64,000 bases of DNA from Pelagibacteraceae bacterium AG-426-M19 (GTDB lineage Bacteria > Pseudomonadota > Alphaproteobacteria > Pelagibacterales > Pelagibacteraceae), in assembly GCA_003210025.1 (NCBI GenBank), contig QCNW01000004.1:1-64000 (forward strand), read 5' to 3'. Made by a program: the position numbers and the translations under genes. This document shows, in pieces, positions 7,868 to 16,369 of the stretch. The notes beneath the pieces are model-generated. The model ran no database searches. It saw only the letters and a program-made list of their open reading frames with translations, and was not told the origin of the DNA. Positions within the stretch are counted from its first letter, which is position 1; each line of letters starts with the position of its first letter.

Positions 7868-8874
7868 CTAGTTAAGAGAATATCTAAATCCTTTTTAATA
7901 TTTTTTGGAATTTTTATAGATTTTTTGGAGTTTGTTTTTGTTCTTAAATACTTTTGCTCCCCGGGATAAAATATTTTTTGTCCTTTTAAATTAGGTATTT
8001 TTTTTATTCTTTTAATATTTTTTTTTATCTCTTTTTTATAATCTTTAACAAATAGATTGTCTTTAAATGCTAAAAATAAGTGACCGATATTTTGTGGCCC
8101 AGAGAAATCATCAAATGGGTCTTTTACTTTGCCACCATGATTACTTCCAACAAATACTCCAGTTAAAATATCTACCATCCAGGCTAATCCAGATCCTCTA
8201 AATCCAGCTATTGGAAGTTGTACCCCAGCAAGAGCTTCTTTTGCATTTGTAGTTGGTTTACCAAATTTGTTTAAAGCAACGCCATATGGTATTTTTTTTC
8301 CTAACTTTTCTGCAATCCTAATTTTACCTCTATTAATCATAGACATTGATGTATCTAGTATAAACGGAACCTTACTATTTGTTTGAGTTCCAAAACATAT
8401 TGGATTAGTTCCAAAGACTGATTTTTTTCCACCAAAAGGCGCAATAGCTGGAGGAGCATTTGTAAATGCGAATGTTATTAAATTTTTTTTAACCGCTTGC
8501 TCAACGTAATACCCTGATAATCCATAATGTCCGCTGTTTTTTACAGCAACTAACCCAATCCCTGTTTTTTTTGCATTTTGTATAGTTTTTTTAATAGCCT
8601 CATCTGCTGCAACAAAACCTATAGAATTATCAGCATCAATTATTGATATAGATTTTGATATATTTTTTACAGTAATTTTAGGTCTCGGATTAATGACTTT
8701 TTTTGAGATTCTTTCACAATACATTTTTAAACGAGACAATCCATGTGAAGGCGCACCTACAAGTTCCGCATTGATAATTGCATTTGCACAAATAATAGCA
8801 TGATTTGTTTTTAACCCTCTTTTTATAAAAATTTTTTTAATAATAGATTTAATTTTTGTATTATTTACAGACAT
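7864..8874 (-). CDS. Ldh_2-family dehydrogenase, ComC-like (malate/L-sulfolactate type)
   Basis: 336 residues of the malate/L-lactate (Ldh_2) dehydrogenase family, an NAD(P)-dependent fold unrelated to classical LDH. Family blocks: GAPSHGLSRL near residue 36, the catalytic His region KNSGHYGLSGYYVE near residue 113, FAFTNAPPAIAPFGGKKSVFGTNP and the C-terminal LPIAGFRGSGLAWMVDILTG. Known substrates of the family are malate, ureidoglycolate, delta-1-piperideine-2-carboxylate and sulfolactate (ComC). It is 13 bases downstream of tauC on the same strand, hence the last gene of the tauABC operon. With suyAB and an hpsN-like gene in the window, (sulfo)lactate/sulfopyruvate interconversion is the best-fitting role, but the substrate cannot be read from sequence. 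Confidence 0.7.
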   Translation of the reverse strand: MSVNNTKIKSIIKKIFIKRGLKTNHAIICANAIINAELVGAPSHGLSRLKMYCERISKKVINPRPKITVKNISKSISIIDADNSIGFVAADEAIKKTIQNAKKTGIGLVAVKNSGHYGLSGYYVEQAVKKNLITFAFTNAPPAIAPFGGKKSVFGTNPICFGTQTNSKVPFILDTSMSMINRGKIRIAEKLGKKIPYGVALNKFGKPTTNAKEALAGVQLPIAGFRGSGLAWMVDILTGVFVGSNHGGKVKDPFDDFSGPQNIGHLFLAFKDNLFVKDYKKEIKKNIKRIKKIPNLKGQKIFYPGEQKYLRTKTNSKKSIKIPKNIKKDLDILLTS

Positions 8875-8887
8875 TAATAGAATGAAA

Positions 8888-10813
8888 TTAACCTTTACCT
8901 CTCCAAGGTATTGTCTTATCTATAATTTTTCTCAAAGTTACGTCAAAAAGAAGACCCAACATACCCATTATAAAAATTGTGATCCAAATTACTTCATATT
9001 GAAAATACTTTTTGGCAACATTTTCAACAAATCCAATTCCAGTTGTACCTGCTAAAAATTCAGCTGCAACTAAAGTACCCCAGCACATACCAACAGCTAC
9101 TCTAATACCTGTTAAAATTTCAGGTAAAGAATTTGGAAAAATAACATATCTAAGTATTTGTCTTTTAGAAGCACCAAGAGAATGCGCTGCATGTATTTTA
9201 GATAACTGTGTACCTGATGCTCCAGCTCTGGCTGAAATAATCATTATAGATAATGAAACCATAAATAATAAAAATACTTTTCCTGTATTATCAATCCCTA
9301 AAACCGAGATTATTAAAGGAGCCCACGCAAGAGGAGGTACTGGTCTATAAAGTTCAATTAATGGATCAAAGAAACCTTTAGCAAATCTATTTAAGCCCAT
9401 GAAAAGTCCTAATGGTACACCAATCAATATTCCAAAAACTAATCCAAGAAAAACTCTTAAAAATGAATCCCAAATATGACCATAAGGAACAGGGATTTTA
9501 AATAATTTAAAATCACCAGTAACAATTTTTAAAACTTTACCTTTAAAATTTTGCTTAACCACACCGTCTTTAGTGTGAACCGGATATTCTCCAGGCAAAA
9601 CATCAGCAATCCAATCTGGCAATATAAAGCCAATTATCTGGCTTACATCCATCATATCAATCCAAAGAAGTGGGATATTTTTGTAACCTACACTTGGCTT
9701 AGACATTAAAATAAATTTATTAAGTGTATCCGAGGGTTTTGGTAACCATCTACCTGAACCTTGCTCAGAACAACTAGGACCACTTGCAACTATAGTTCCA
9801 GCAGGGAATAAAAGAATGTCAATTAATCTTAAACCCCCTTGCTCAGTTTTTTGAAGATTATCAAATTCAATAATTGCATTTTGCATTTCATTAAGAGCAT
9901 TTGGTGGATAAATACTTGCAAATTCAATTCTTCTTGCAATTTTTACAATGTTTTTTGCGTAAGTAGATGCCACTTCCTCAGTGTCATCTAAATTTTTTCT
10001 ATATAATTTTATCTCAGATTTAAGTTCTTTTATTGCATTTTTGAATTGAGGATTATGGTTTCTTAATTTAAAAAATTTATCATTAATTTTTTTTAATTGT
10101 TCAGCTGCAGCGTGAAATTTCAACCCTCTATCTGTTTCAGGCACTAAAGGCACTTCAATAGTATTTTCTATTGATCCTGTTCCGGCACTTACAGTTACTA
10201 TGCCCCAGCTTCCTTGCTCAGCAATTGCTTTTTGTCTTTCATTTTTTTGCTCTGGTGTTTCAAATGGATAATCTTTCTTTTGAAAATTAGTGCTTAACAA
10301 TCTAATTTCATCAGTCATCTCATCTATTTTAATTTTTGTGTTAATCTCCATTAGATTATCGTTAGTAAGTAATGGAATTAATTTGTTTGTTTTATTAATA
10401 AAACCAACTAATGCAGTTTTCTGTATGTTGCTTAAATCTGGCGAATTTTGAATTTCTAAACTTATTTTTTTAAGATTTTTATTTTCTATTTTTATTATTG
10501 AAGTACTTTTGAATTCTCTTTCTTCAATTGGAAACTGATATTTTAATCCTAATAAAGACTCATTTATTTTTGCGACCTGACATAATTCATTTGCAGATTT
10601 TGGATAAAATCCTTTTGCAATATCCCAAGAATAATAAAGCCAAACTAACAATATTGCACTGCTTCCAACAATTATCCAATGAGTTCCACCTTTTGCTCTT
10701 TCTGGATTTCCAAAAACTGCATCAACTTTTTCAGTTTTAATTAAACGTCTTCCATAAAGTATGCACCCGATAATTGATACAAAAATTAATATTGTTATTA
10801 TTTGTGTAAACAT
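8888..10813 (-). CDS. tauC: Taurine-type ABC transporter permease with long N-terminal extension
   Basis: 641 residues, more than twice the usual 250-280 of TauC/SsuC permeases. The C-terminal part (about residues 435-640) is the normal binding-protein-dependent permease with the EAA-type loop (AAHSLGASKRQILRYVIFPN). The N-terminus has two membrane segments (residues 1-20 and 45-65), then about 370 mostly hydrophilic residues with Lys/Glu-rich helices (residues 160-320, probable coiled coil) and hydrophobic patches near 335-350. The topology places the insert in the periplasm or between early membrane segments; its role is unknown. The start abuts the stop of tauB (TAAATG). The frame is open and continuous with uniform composition, so I see a genuine long protein rather than two genes. 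Confidence 0.8.
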   Translation of the reverse strand: MFTQIITILIFVSIIGCILYGRRLIKTEKVDAVFGNPERAKGGTHWIIVGSSAILLVWLYYSWDIAKGFYPKSANELCQVAKINESLLGLKYQFPIEEREFKSTSIIKIENKNLKKISLEIQNSPDLSNIQKTALVGFINKTNKLIPLLTNDNLMEINTKIKIDEMTDEIRLLSTNFQKKDYPFETPEQKNERQKAIAEQGSWGIVTVSAGTGSIENTIEVPLVPETDRGLKFHAAAEQLKKINDKFFKLRNHNPQFKNAIKELKSEIKLYRKNLDDTEEVASTYAKNIVKIARRIEFASIYPPNALNEMQNAIIEFDNLQKTEQGGLRLIDILLFPAGTIVASGPSCSEQGSGRWLPKPSDTLNKFILMSKPSVGYKNIPLLWIDMMDVSQIIGFILPDWIADVLPGEYPVHTKDGVVKQNFKGKVLKIVTGDFKLFKIPVPYGHIWDSFLRVFLGLVFGILIGVPLGLFMGLNRFAKGFFDPLIELYRPVPPLAWAPLIISVLGIDNTGKVFLLFMVSLSIMIISARAGASGTQLSKIHAAHSLGASKRQILRYVIFPNSLPEILTGIRVAVGMCWGTLVAAEFLAGTTGIGFVENVAKKYFQYEVIWITIFIMGMLGLLFDVTLRKIIDKTIPWRGKG

Positions 10814-11611
10814 TTAATTTTCTTTTCCCATAATTTCTTCCTCCATGTTCCAAATCATGGATAAAATTTCTTCTCTTTTTGATGAAAAATCTTTATTTTT
10901 TTTTATTTCTCTTAAATCTTCTTTTAATCCCATCTCTGCAAATGGAAGATTATATTCTTTATGTATCCTACCTGGTCTTGGTGCCATTACGTACAACCTT
11001 TCACCAAGCAGTAGTGCTTCCTCAACCGAGTGTGTAATTAAAATAATTGTTTTTCCAGTTTCTTTCCAAATTTTCAAAACCAAAGATTGCATTTTTTCTC
11101 TTGTTAAAGCATCAAGAGCGCCTAAAGGCTCATCCATTAAAATCAAATCAGGATTATTGATTAAACACCTTGCAAGAGCTACTCTTTGCTGCATTCCTCC
11201 AGACAATTGATATGTTGGGGTATTTCCAAATCCTTTTAAGCCAACAATCTCCAGCCACTCATCAACTTTTTTTGAAGTTTCTATAGGATCTTTTTTTTTC
11301 ATTCTAAGACCAAAGTTTACGTTCTCTGCAACAGTCAACCATTCAAATAATGCACCTTGTTGAAAAACCATGCCTCTTTCAACTCCAGGTCCATCAATTT
11401 CTTTACCATTCAAAGTTATATTTCCAGATGTTGGTCTTAAAAAACCAGCTGCAATATTTAACAAAGTTGTTTTTCCACAACCAGAAGGCCCAAGAACTGT
11501 TAGAAGTTCTCCTTTTTTTAATTTGAAATTTAAATCTTTTAAAGCATGAACAGTCTCTCCTTTTGGAGTTTTGAAAATCATGTTTAGATTTTGAGATATC
11601 AAATCACTCAT
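10814..11611 (-). CDS. tauB: Taurine-type ABC transporter ATP-binding subunit
   Basis: 265 residues with all ABC ATPase motifs: Walker A GPSGCGKTT (about residue 41), Q-loop in VFQQGALFEW, signature LSGGMQQRVALARCL, Walker B LILMDEPLGALD, and the switch His in ILITHSVEEA. It belongs to the nitrate/sulfonate/taurine (TauB/SsuB) subfamily, cytoplasmic partner of the TauC permease. It lies between tauA and tauC; a strong hairpin-plus-T-run separates it from tauA, so its transcript level is probably well below that of the binding protein. The taurine substrate is inferred from the divergent tpa-ald genes; nitrate or bicarbonate members of the family are less likely in this context. Confidence 0.85.
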   Translation of the reverse strand: MSDLISQNLNMIFKTPKGETVHALKDLNFKLKKGELLTVLGPSGCGKTTLLNIAAGFLRPTSGNITLNGKEIDGPGVERGMVFQQGALFEWLTVAENVNFGLRMKKKDPIETSKKVDEWLEIVGLKGFGNTPTYQLSGGMQQRVALARCLINNPDLILMDEPLGALDALTREKMQSLVLKIWKETGKTIILITHSVEEALLLGERLYVMAPRPGRIHKEYNLPFAEMGLKEDLREIKKNKDFSSKREEILSMIWNMEEEIMGKEN

Positions 11612-11643
11612 TAGCTGACTTTATATAAAATATTTACTTAAAA

Positions 11644-11674
11644 AAATAGGCACCAATAAAATTGGCGCCTATTT
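11644..11674 (-). terminator. Intra-operon attenuator/terminator between tauA and tauB
   Basis: Arms 11644-11657 and 11661-11674 form a 14-bp stem with a 3-base loop. On the plus strand one position mismatches (A against C), but in the minus-strand RNA the same position is a G-U pair, so the stem is continuous only in the sense direction of the operon. It is followed in the minus direction by a run of Ts. This is a classic intrinsic terminator placed 20 bases after the tauA stop and 33 bases before tauB. Confidence 0.85.
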
Positions 11675-11693
11675 AATTATTCTAATCTTTAAA

Positions 11694-12635
11694 TTATAAA
11701 GGTAAGAAACTAGTGTCTACTGCTCCACCTGGAGTTCCCATTCCTTTTAAGAATGCATCTAAGTTTCCACTTTCCATAGATTTTTTAGTTTCTTCTGGAG
11801 TTAAGAATTTGAAACCACTTAAAGTTTCTTTCATATCAGCAACTTTCATCTCTGATGCTTTTGACATAGAATTCATATCACTTTTTCCATTTCTATATCT
11901 TTCATTTGCTTCATGAGTTACTTCAATAAAAGTTCTCAACATTCCAGGGTTTTCCTTCATAAACTTGTCTGTTACTGAAGTAATATCTATTCCTAAAATA
12001 CCTGCATCTCTTGCTTCTTGAACAGTTAAAAGTCTTGATCCTACAGCAACTGCAGCTTTGATAGAATTACCACCAAATAGACATGCCATTACTACATCTC
12101 CACTTACTAATGCAGCCGCACCTTCTTCAGGGTCCATTTGAATAATATCCATTTTGCTTCTGTCAGCTCCGACAACTTTCATACTTTCGTCGAAAACGTA
12201 CTCAGCCATAGTACCTAACGGAACAGCAACTTTTTTTCCTTCTAATTCTGTTGCGTTCGCTTTTGTTATTCCTGATGCATTAGATGTTACACAAGTTGTT
12301 CCACCCATTCCGTATTCCATTGCAATATCAACTAATTTGATAGGTGCATTTGATTTTACAGCATTAATAAATGGTACTAAACCTTGTGAGTAAGAAATAT
12401 CAATATCTCCTGCTAACATTGCATCTGTCATTGCTCCACCATTTGTGAAGTTTGTCCATTTTACTGGAACTCCTAAAGCTTTAGCAAAATTCTTTTTTTG
12501 CATGTCCTCTAAATTTGGACTTGGCCACTCTAGGAAGTATGCAACTCTAACTTCGTTCGCAGCAGAGTTTGCTGCTGTGATTGTTAAGTTTAGAGCAAAT
12601 AAACTTCCTAAAATGAAACTAATTATTTTTTTCAT
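11694..12635 (-). CDS. tauA: Taurine-type ABC transporter periplasmic binding protein
   Basis: 313 residues with a typical signal peptide (residues 1-25, cleavage near ANSAA/NE). The mature protein is of the NMT1/OpuAC-like SsuA/TauA family: VRVAYFLEWPSPN at the start, DAMLAGDIDISYSQGLVPF near residue 75, GTTCVTSNASGI, and EGKKVAVPLGTMAEY in the hinge region. It binds substrate in the periplasm and delivers it to TauBC. Start chosen because a perfect AGGAG lies 5 bases upstream of the ATG. It is the first gene of the operon and divergent from tpa with a 173-base spacer. An intrinsic terminator follows it, consistent with the high periplasmic-binding-protein stoichiometry usual in SAR11. Confidence 0.85.
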   Translation of the reverse strand: MKKIISFILGSLFALNLTITAANSAANEVRVAYFLEWPSPNLEDMQKKNFAKALGVPVKWTNFTNGGAMTDAMLAGDIDISYSQGLVPFINAVKSNAPIKLVDIAMEYGMGGTTCVTSNASGITKANATELEGKKVAVPLGTMAEYVFDESMKVVGADRSKMDIIQMDPEEGAAALVSGDVVMACLFGGNSIKAAVAVGSRLLTVQEARDAGILGIDITSVTDKFMKENPGMLRTFIEVTHEANERYRNGKSDMNSMSKASEMKVADMKETLSGFKFLTPEETKKSMESGNLDAFLKGMGTPGGAVDTSFLPL

Positions 12636-12808
12636 TTCATCTCCTGTTAATTAAATTTAATTATCGATATTTAAGTTTAAATTTTCTTTTAAGTAAATGA
12701 TGAATAAATTACACAGGCTTCAAAAGTCATAAGTTACAACCTATAGTTGCGGTCATTTAACATAGCAAGTATGACTAAAATTTACTGGTTAATTTATATA
12801 ATTAGTCT

Positions 12809-14170
12809 ATGAATCGAAACATAATTATGAGTTCAGAAAAACCTCAAATACCGAATTCTTTAAATGAACATTGGATGCCATTTACATCCAATAGAGATTT
12901 TAAAGAGTCCCCAAGATTAATTGTAGAAGCAAAAGGTGTTTATCTAAAAAATCATCAAGGTCAAACTCAGATAGATGCAAGCTCGGGATTATTTTGTAAT
13001 CCTTTAGGTCATGGAAGAGAAGAAATAATTAATGCGATTACAAATCAATTAAAAAAATTAGACTATGCTCAACCATTTCAACAGGGTTTTGGTGGTTCGT
13101 TTGAACTTGCAACAAAAATTTCTAAACATACGCCAGGAAATTTAAATAGAATTTTTTACACAATTTGTGGATCTACTGCTGTAGAGACTGCAATTAAAAT
13201 TGCAGTTGCGTATCATAAAGCAAGAGGTGAAGGACATAGATTTAGGTTTGTTGGAAGAGAAAGAGGCTATCATGGAATGAATATTGGAGCTACTTCTGTT
13301 GGCGGAATGATTAACAACGTGAAAACATTTGCCAATGTTTTGATGCCAGGTGTTCTTCACATGAGACATACACATTTACCAGAACATAAATTTGTTTCAG
13401 GTCAACCTGAAACTGGCGCAGAGATGGCTGAAGATCTAGAGAGAATTTGTACAAATTTTGGATCAGAGAATATAGCAGCTTGTATTGTTGAGCCAATTGC
13501 TGGGTCGACAGGTACATTAGTTCCACCAAAAGGATATTTGCAAAGACTAAGAGAAATTTGCGATAAGCATGGAATTTTATTAGTTTTTGATGAAGTTATT
13601 ACTGGATGGGGAAGAACAGGTTCGCCATTTGCATCGCAAGAATACGGTGTTACTCCAGATATTATTACAATGGCTAAAGCTACAACAAATGGAATAAGTC
13701 CTTTAGGTGCAGTAGCGTGTAAAGAAGAAATTTACGATACCGTTATGGAGGGATCTCCAAAAGGAACAATAGAACTGTTTCATGGTTACACTTACTCAGG
13801 AATTCCAGTATCAGTAGCTGCTGGCTTAGCGGTTCAAGATATTTTTGAAAAAGATGACATCTTTAATAGAGCAAAAAATTTATCTCCATATTTCCAAGAA
13901 GGTTTAATGTCTTTAAAAGATATTGATGTTGTTGATAACATAAGAGGATATGGAATGATGGGTGGTATTGATATTAAAATGCATAAAAAACCTGGCGCAG
14001 CAGGATTTACATGTTTCAAACACTGTTATGATGCAGGAGTTAACTTTAAAGCGACTGGAGATTGTTTAATTATTGCTCCAATGTTTATCTGTGAAAAAAA
14101 ACATATTGATGAAATAATTGAGAAACTAAGAACTGGTATTACTAACTATTCAAAAAGCAAAAAAAATTAA
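12809..14170 (+). CDS. tpa: Class III aminotransferase, probable taurine:pyruvate aminotransferase
   Basis: 453 residues of the PLP-dependent omega-aminotransferase class III family. The PLP Lys is in ITMAKATTNGISPLGAVA; other family blocks are LFCNPLGHGREEI, YHKARGEGHRFRFVGRERGYHGMN split over residues 130-155, and LVFDEVITGWGRTGSPFA. Tpa transfers the taurine amino group to pyruvate, giving sulfoacetaldehyde and alanine. The assignment is based on context: divergent tauABC, downstream ald (10 bases), and xsc elsewhere in the window. Beta-alanine:pyruvate aminotransferase is the close alternative. A second ATG at 12827 (MSSEKPQIP) is also a plausible start; a TATAAT-like element at 12797-12802 sits so close to the first ATG that the later start may be the real one. 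Confidence 0.75.
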   Translation: MNRNIIMSSEKPQIPNSLNEHWMPFTSNRDFKESPRLIVEAKGVYLKNHQGQTQIDASSGLFCNPLGHGREEIINAITNQLKKLDYAQPFQQGFGGSFELATKISKHTPGNLNRIFYTICGSTAVETAIKIAVAYHKARGEGHRFRFVGRERGYHGMNIGATSVGGMINNVKTFANVLMPGVLHMRHTHLPEHKFVSGQPETGAEMAEDLERICTNFGSENIAACIVEPIAGSTGTLVPPKGYLQRLREICDKHGILLVFDEVITGWGRTGSPFASQEYGVTPDIITMAKATTNGISPLGAVACKEEIYDTVMEGSPKGTIELFHGYTYSGIPVSVAAGLAVQDIFEKDDIFNRAKNLSPYFQEGLMSLKDIDVVDNIRGYGMMGGIDIKMHKKPGAAGFTCFKHCYDAGVNFKATGDCLIIAPMFICEKKHIDEIIEKLRTGITNYSKSKKN

Positions 14171-14179
14171 TTTAATTCT

Positions 14180-15298
14180 ATGAAAATCGGGGTTCCAAAA
14201 GAAATAAAGCCTCAAGAAAATAGAATTGGACTCACTCCCGAAAGTGTAAAGACATTAACTTCTAATGGCCACGAAGTTTTAATTGAAAATAATGGAGGTT
14301 TTGAAGCAGGATTTGAAAACGATCATTACGTATCAAGTGGCGCAAAAATAGTTAATACAGCTGAAGATATATTTAACGACTCCGACATCATTGTTAAAGT
14401 CAAAGAGCCACAATCTAGCGAAGTAAGAATGATAAGAGAAAATCAAATTGTCTTTACGTATCTTCATCTTGCTGCAGCCAAGGAACTGACACAAGGTTTA
14501 ATAGACAGCAAATCAATATGCATCGCTTATGAAACAGTCACAGATAATAACGGAAGACTTCCTTTGTTAGCACCAATGAGTGCAGTAGCTGGAAGAATGT
14601 CAGTACAAGCGGGCGCACATTGTTTAGAAAAAAATCAAAAAGGCCGTGGTCTTTTGTTAGGAGGAGCTCCTGGTGTAGAGCCTGGAAATGTAGTTATACT
14701 TGGAGGTGGAGTGGTAGGAGAAAATGCTGCTATAATTGCAACAGGCATGAAAGCTAAAGTTAATATTGTAGATAAATCTGAAAAAAGATTAAACGAACTT
14801 ACCCAAATGTTTGGAGATAAAATAATACCTAATTTAAGTGATAAAACTGATTTAGAAAAATTAATTTCCGAATGTGATTTGTTAGTAGGTGGTGTTTTGA
14901 TACCAGGTGCTGAGGCACCAAAATTAGTTACAAAGAATATGTTAAAAAAAATGAAAAGGGGATCAGTGATTGTAGATGTTGCAATTGATCAAGGAGGATG
15001 TGTTGAAACCAGTAAACCCACTACCTTTGCAGAACCAACTTTTATAATAGATGATATAATTCATTATTGCGTTGCAAACATGCCTGGTGGTGTTCCTAGA
15101 ACATCAACAATTGCCTTAAATAAAGCAACACTTCCTTTTTTATCTAAATTAGCAAAAGATGGTTACCTAAAAGCTTTAAATGATGATCTAAATTTTCAAG
15201 CAGGATTAAATGTATTTAAAGGAGGCGTTACTCATAAAGCTGTAGCTGATGTATTTGGTCATGATTATTTACCAGCTCAAAAAGCATTGCTTAATTAA
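14180..15298 (+). CDS. ald: Alanine dehydrogenase
   Basis: 372 residues, full length for NAD-dependent L-alanine dehydrogenase. Signatures: MKIGVPKEIKPQENRIGLTP at the N-terminus, the catalytic region FTYLHLAAAKEL with His near residue 96, and the Rossmann motif ILGGGVVGENAA near residue 175. It oxidises alanine to pyruvate and ammonia. Placed 10 bases behind tpa, it regenerates the pyruvate acceptor and releases taurine nitrogen as ammonium, the usual partner arrangement in taurine degradation (Tpa/Ald). It may also serve general alanine turnover. No regulator is adjacent. Confidence 0.9.
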   Translation: MKIGVPKEIKPQENRIGLTPESVKTLTSNGHEVLIENNGGFEAGFENDHYVSSGAKIVNTAEDIFNDSDIIVKVKEPQSSEVRMIRENQIVFTYLHLAAAKELTQGLIDSKSICIAYETVTDNNGRLPLLAPMSAVAGRMSVQAGAHCLEKNQKGRGLLLGGAPGVEPGNVVILGGGVVGENAAIIATGMKAKVNIVDKSEKRLNELTQMFGDKIIPNLSDKTDLEKLISECDLLVGGVLIPGAEAPKLVTKNMLKKMKRGSVIVDVAIDQGGCVETSKPTTFAEPTFIIDDIIHYCVANMPGGVPRTSTIALNKATLPFLSKLAKDGYLKALNDDLNFQAGLNVFKGGVTHKAVADVFGHDYLPAQKALLN

Positions 15299-15328
15299 AA
15301 TCCCTAATTTTTCTTGCTTTTTCATAAA

Positions 15329-15356
15329 TTGACAAAAAAAAAATTAATTCTATATA
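15329..15356 (+). promoter_or_regulatory. Sigma-70-like promoter in ald 3' intergenic region
   Basis: TTGACA at 15329-15334 and TATATA at 15351-15356 with a 16-bp A-rich spacer form a near-consensus promoter. It points rightwards into a gene-free stretch that ends in a GAAA-capped hairpin (15425-15444) and then runs antisense into the thioredoxin-like gene. A short RNA of about 80-100 nt or an antisense transcript would result. In A+T-rich DNA such matches can arise by chance. Confidence 0.4.
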
Positions 15357-15424
15357 GCAGTCATAATTTAAAAAATTATTCCTGAATTTAACATTCATTT
15401 ATTTCTCTCTTTTTTGTTGAATTC

Positions 15425-15444
15425 ACCTCCTCGAAAGGGGAGGT
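15425..15444. repeat. Stable 8-bp hairpin with GAAA tetraloop
   Basis: ACCTCCTC at 15425-15432 pairs with GGGGAGGT at 15437-15444 (one G-U) around a GAAA loop in plus-strand RNA. It lies 10 bases beyond the stop of the minus-strand thioredoxin-like gene and 127 bases beyond ald. Neither strand has a T run immediately after the stem, so it is not a standard intrinsic terminator; it may protect a 3' end or belong to a small RNA. Confidence 0.6.
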
Positions 15445-15453
15445 AAAAAGGAA

Positions 15454-15828
15454 TTATATCCCTTTGTTTATTAAATTATATATTTGGTCTTTGTCAGTTA
15501 AACCAATTTCTCTTGCTACTTCACTTTCACCTTTAAAAACTACTATTGTAGTCCAATAATTTACACCTAAAGTTTTAGCAATATCTTCATGTTCTGTTTG
15601 CTCATAGAATAAAAATTCTACATCCTTAAAGTCTTTCATTGCTTGATCGAAAACTTTTGTTTGTGCTGCGCAAGTTGAACAATATTCATTCCAAGAATTA
15701 ATAACAATTGTTTTACCAGATTTTTGAATTTCAAATAATTTTTTCAGATCAAAGTTTGTGGTTTTTTCAAAACCAAATGAGATATTTGGTATCAAGAATA
15801 AAATAAAAAAGACAAAATATTTTTTCAT
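15454..15828 (-). CDS. Exported thioredoxin-like protein
   Basis: 124 residues from the ATG at 15828; the frame extends two codons further upstream to a GTG, but the ATG directly precedes a standard signal peptide (KKYFVFFILFLIPNISFG). The mature part is a short thioredoxin fold with the redox motif EYCSTCAAQ (CSTC) near residue 50, followed by FDQAMKDFKDVEFLFYE and the cis-Pro region replaced by GVNYWTTIVVFKG, where a Thr takes the usual Pro position. Probably a periplasmic thiol reductase/oxidase or a heme/copper-maturation helper. It stands directly downstream of the cytochrome b561 gene (13 bases) on the same strand, next to two cytochrome c genes, supporting a role in cytochrome or redox maturation. 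Confidence 0.7.
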   Translation of the reverse strand: MKKYFVFFILFLIPNISFGFEKTTNFDLKKLFEIQKSGKTIVINSWNEYCSTCAAQTKVFDQAMKDFKDVEFLFYEQTEHEDIAKTLGVNYWTTIVVFKGESEVAREIGLTDKDQIYNLINKGI

Positions 15829-15841
15829 GAGCACAATTTAA

Positions 15842-16369
15842 TTATCTGGTCATTCTTTTCAAGATGTTTTCTTTCAAAAATATTTGATGAAACAAAACTG
15901 CAAAAATATGCAATGAGATTAAAACTATTAATGTATAATTTGAAATAACGTGAACATTGTAAAATTGATCTGCTAAATCAAAGTTATCTTCAATCCTTAA
16001 TTTAAAAATAAAAAAATTTAGTTTTTCACCATTAAATAGCTTTTTTAAAATTCCTGATGTTGTTATTGTTAAAAGTGCGACATAAAGAGCGAAATGATTC
16101 AATTTCGCAATCAAGTTTTGTCCAAAGAATGCCTCAGGCATTAGTTTTGGGGACTTGCTAAAAAATTTATAAATTAACCTAAATAGAGTTATGTAAAATA
16201 TAGATATCCCAACAATTACGTGCACATTTTCTATAGTTATTCTTAAATCCGAAAAATCCAATCTGACTAAAATAAACCCCATTGGTATCTGAGCAATTAG
16301 AAGGAGCAAAGTGAACCAATGGAAAAATTTAGCTAACCAACTATATTGTAATGTTATACTATTCGACAT
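15842..16369 (-). CDS. Cytochrome b561-family membrane protein
   Basis: 175 residues with four membrane segments of the bacterial cytochrome b561 family (COG3038). Heme-ligand candidates are the His residues in LAKFFHWFTLL (first segment), NVHVIVGISI (second), LNHFALYVALL (third) and VHVISNYTLIVLISLHIFAVLFHQ (last). It would shuttle electrons between the quinone pool and a periplasmic partner. The start codon CAT/ATG overlaps the ATG of the divergent cytochrome c' gene by two bases, so promoters of one lie inside the other's coding region unless a later start is used. The neighbouring cytochromes suggest a small periplasmic electron-transfer module. Confidence 0.75.
   Translation of the reverse strand: MSNSITLQYSWLAKFFHWFTLLLLIAQIPMGFILVRLDFSDLRITIENVHVIVGISIFYITLFRLIYKFFSKSPKLMPEAFFGQNLIAKLNHFALYVALLTITTSGILKKLFNGEKLNFFIFKLRIEDNFDLADQFYNVHVISNYTLIVLISLHIFAVLFHQIFLKENILKRMTR

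Noticed and set aside
15425-15444. Reading the GAAA hairpin as the ald or thioredoxin-like gene terminator
   Set aside because: Neither strand has a T run directly after the stem, so it is listed only as a hairpin.
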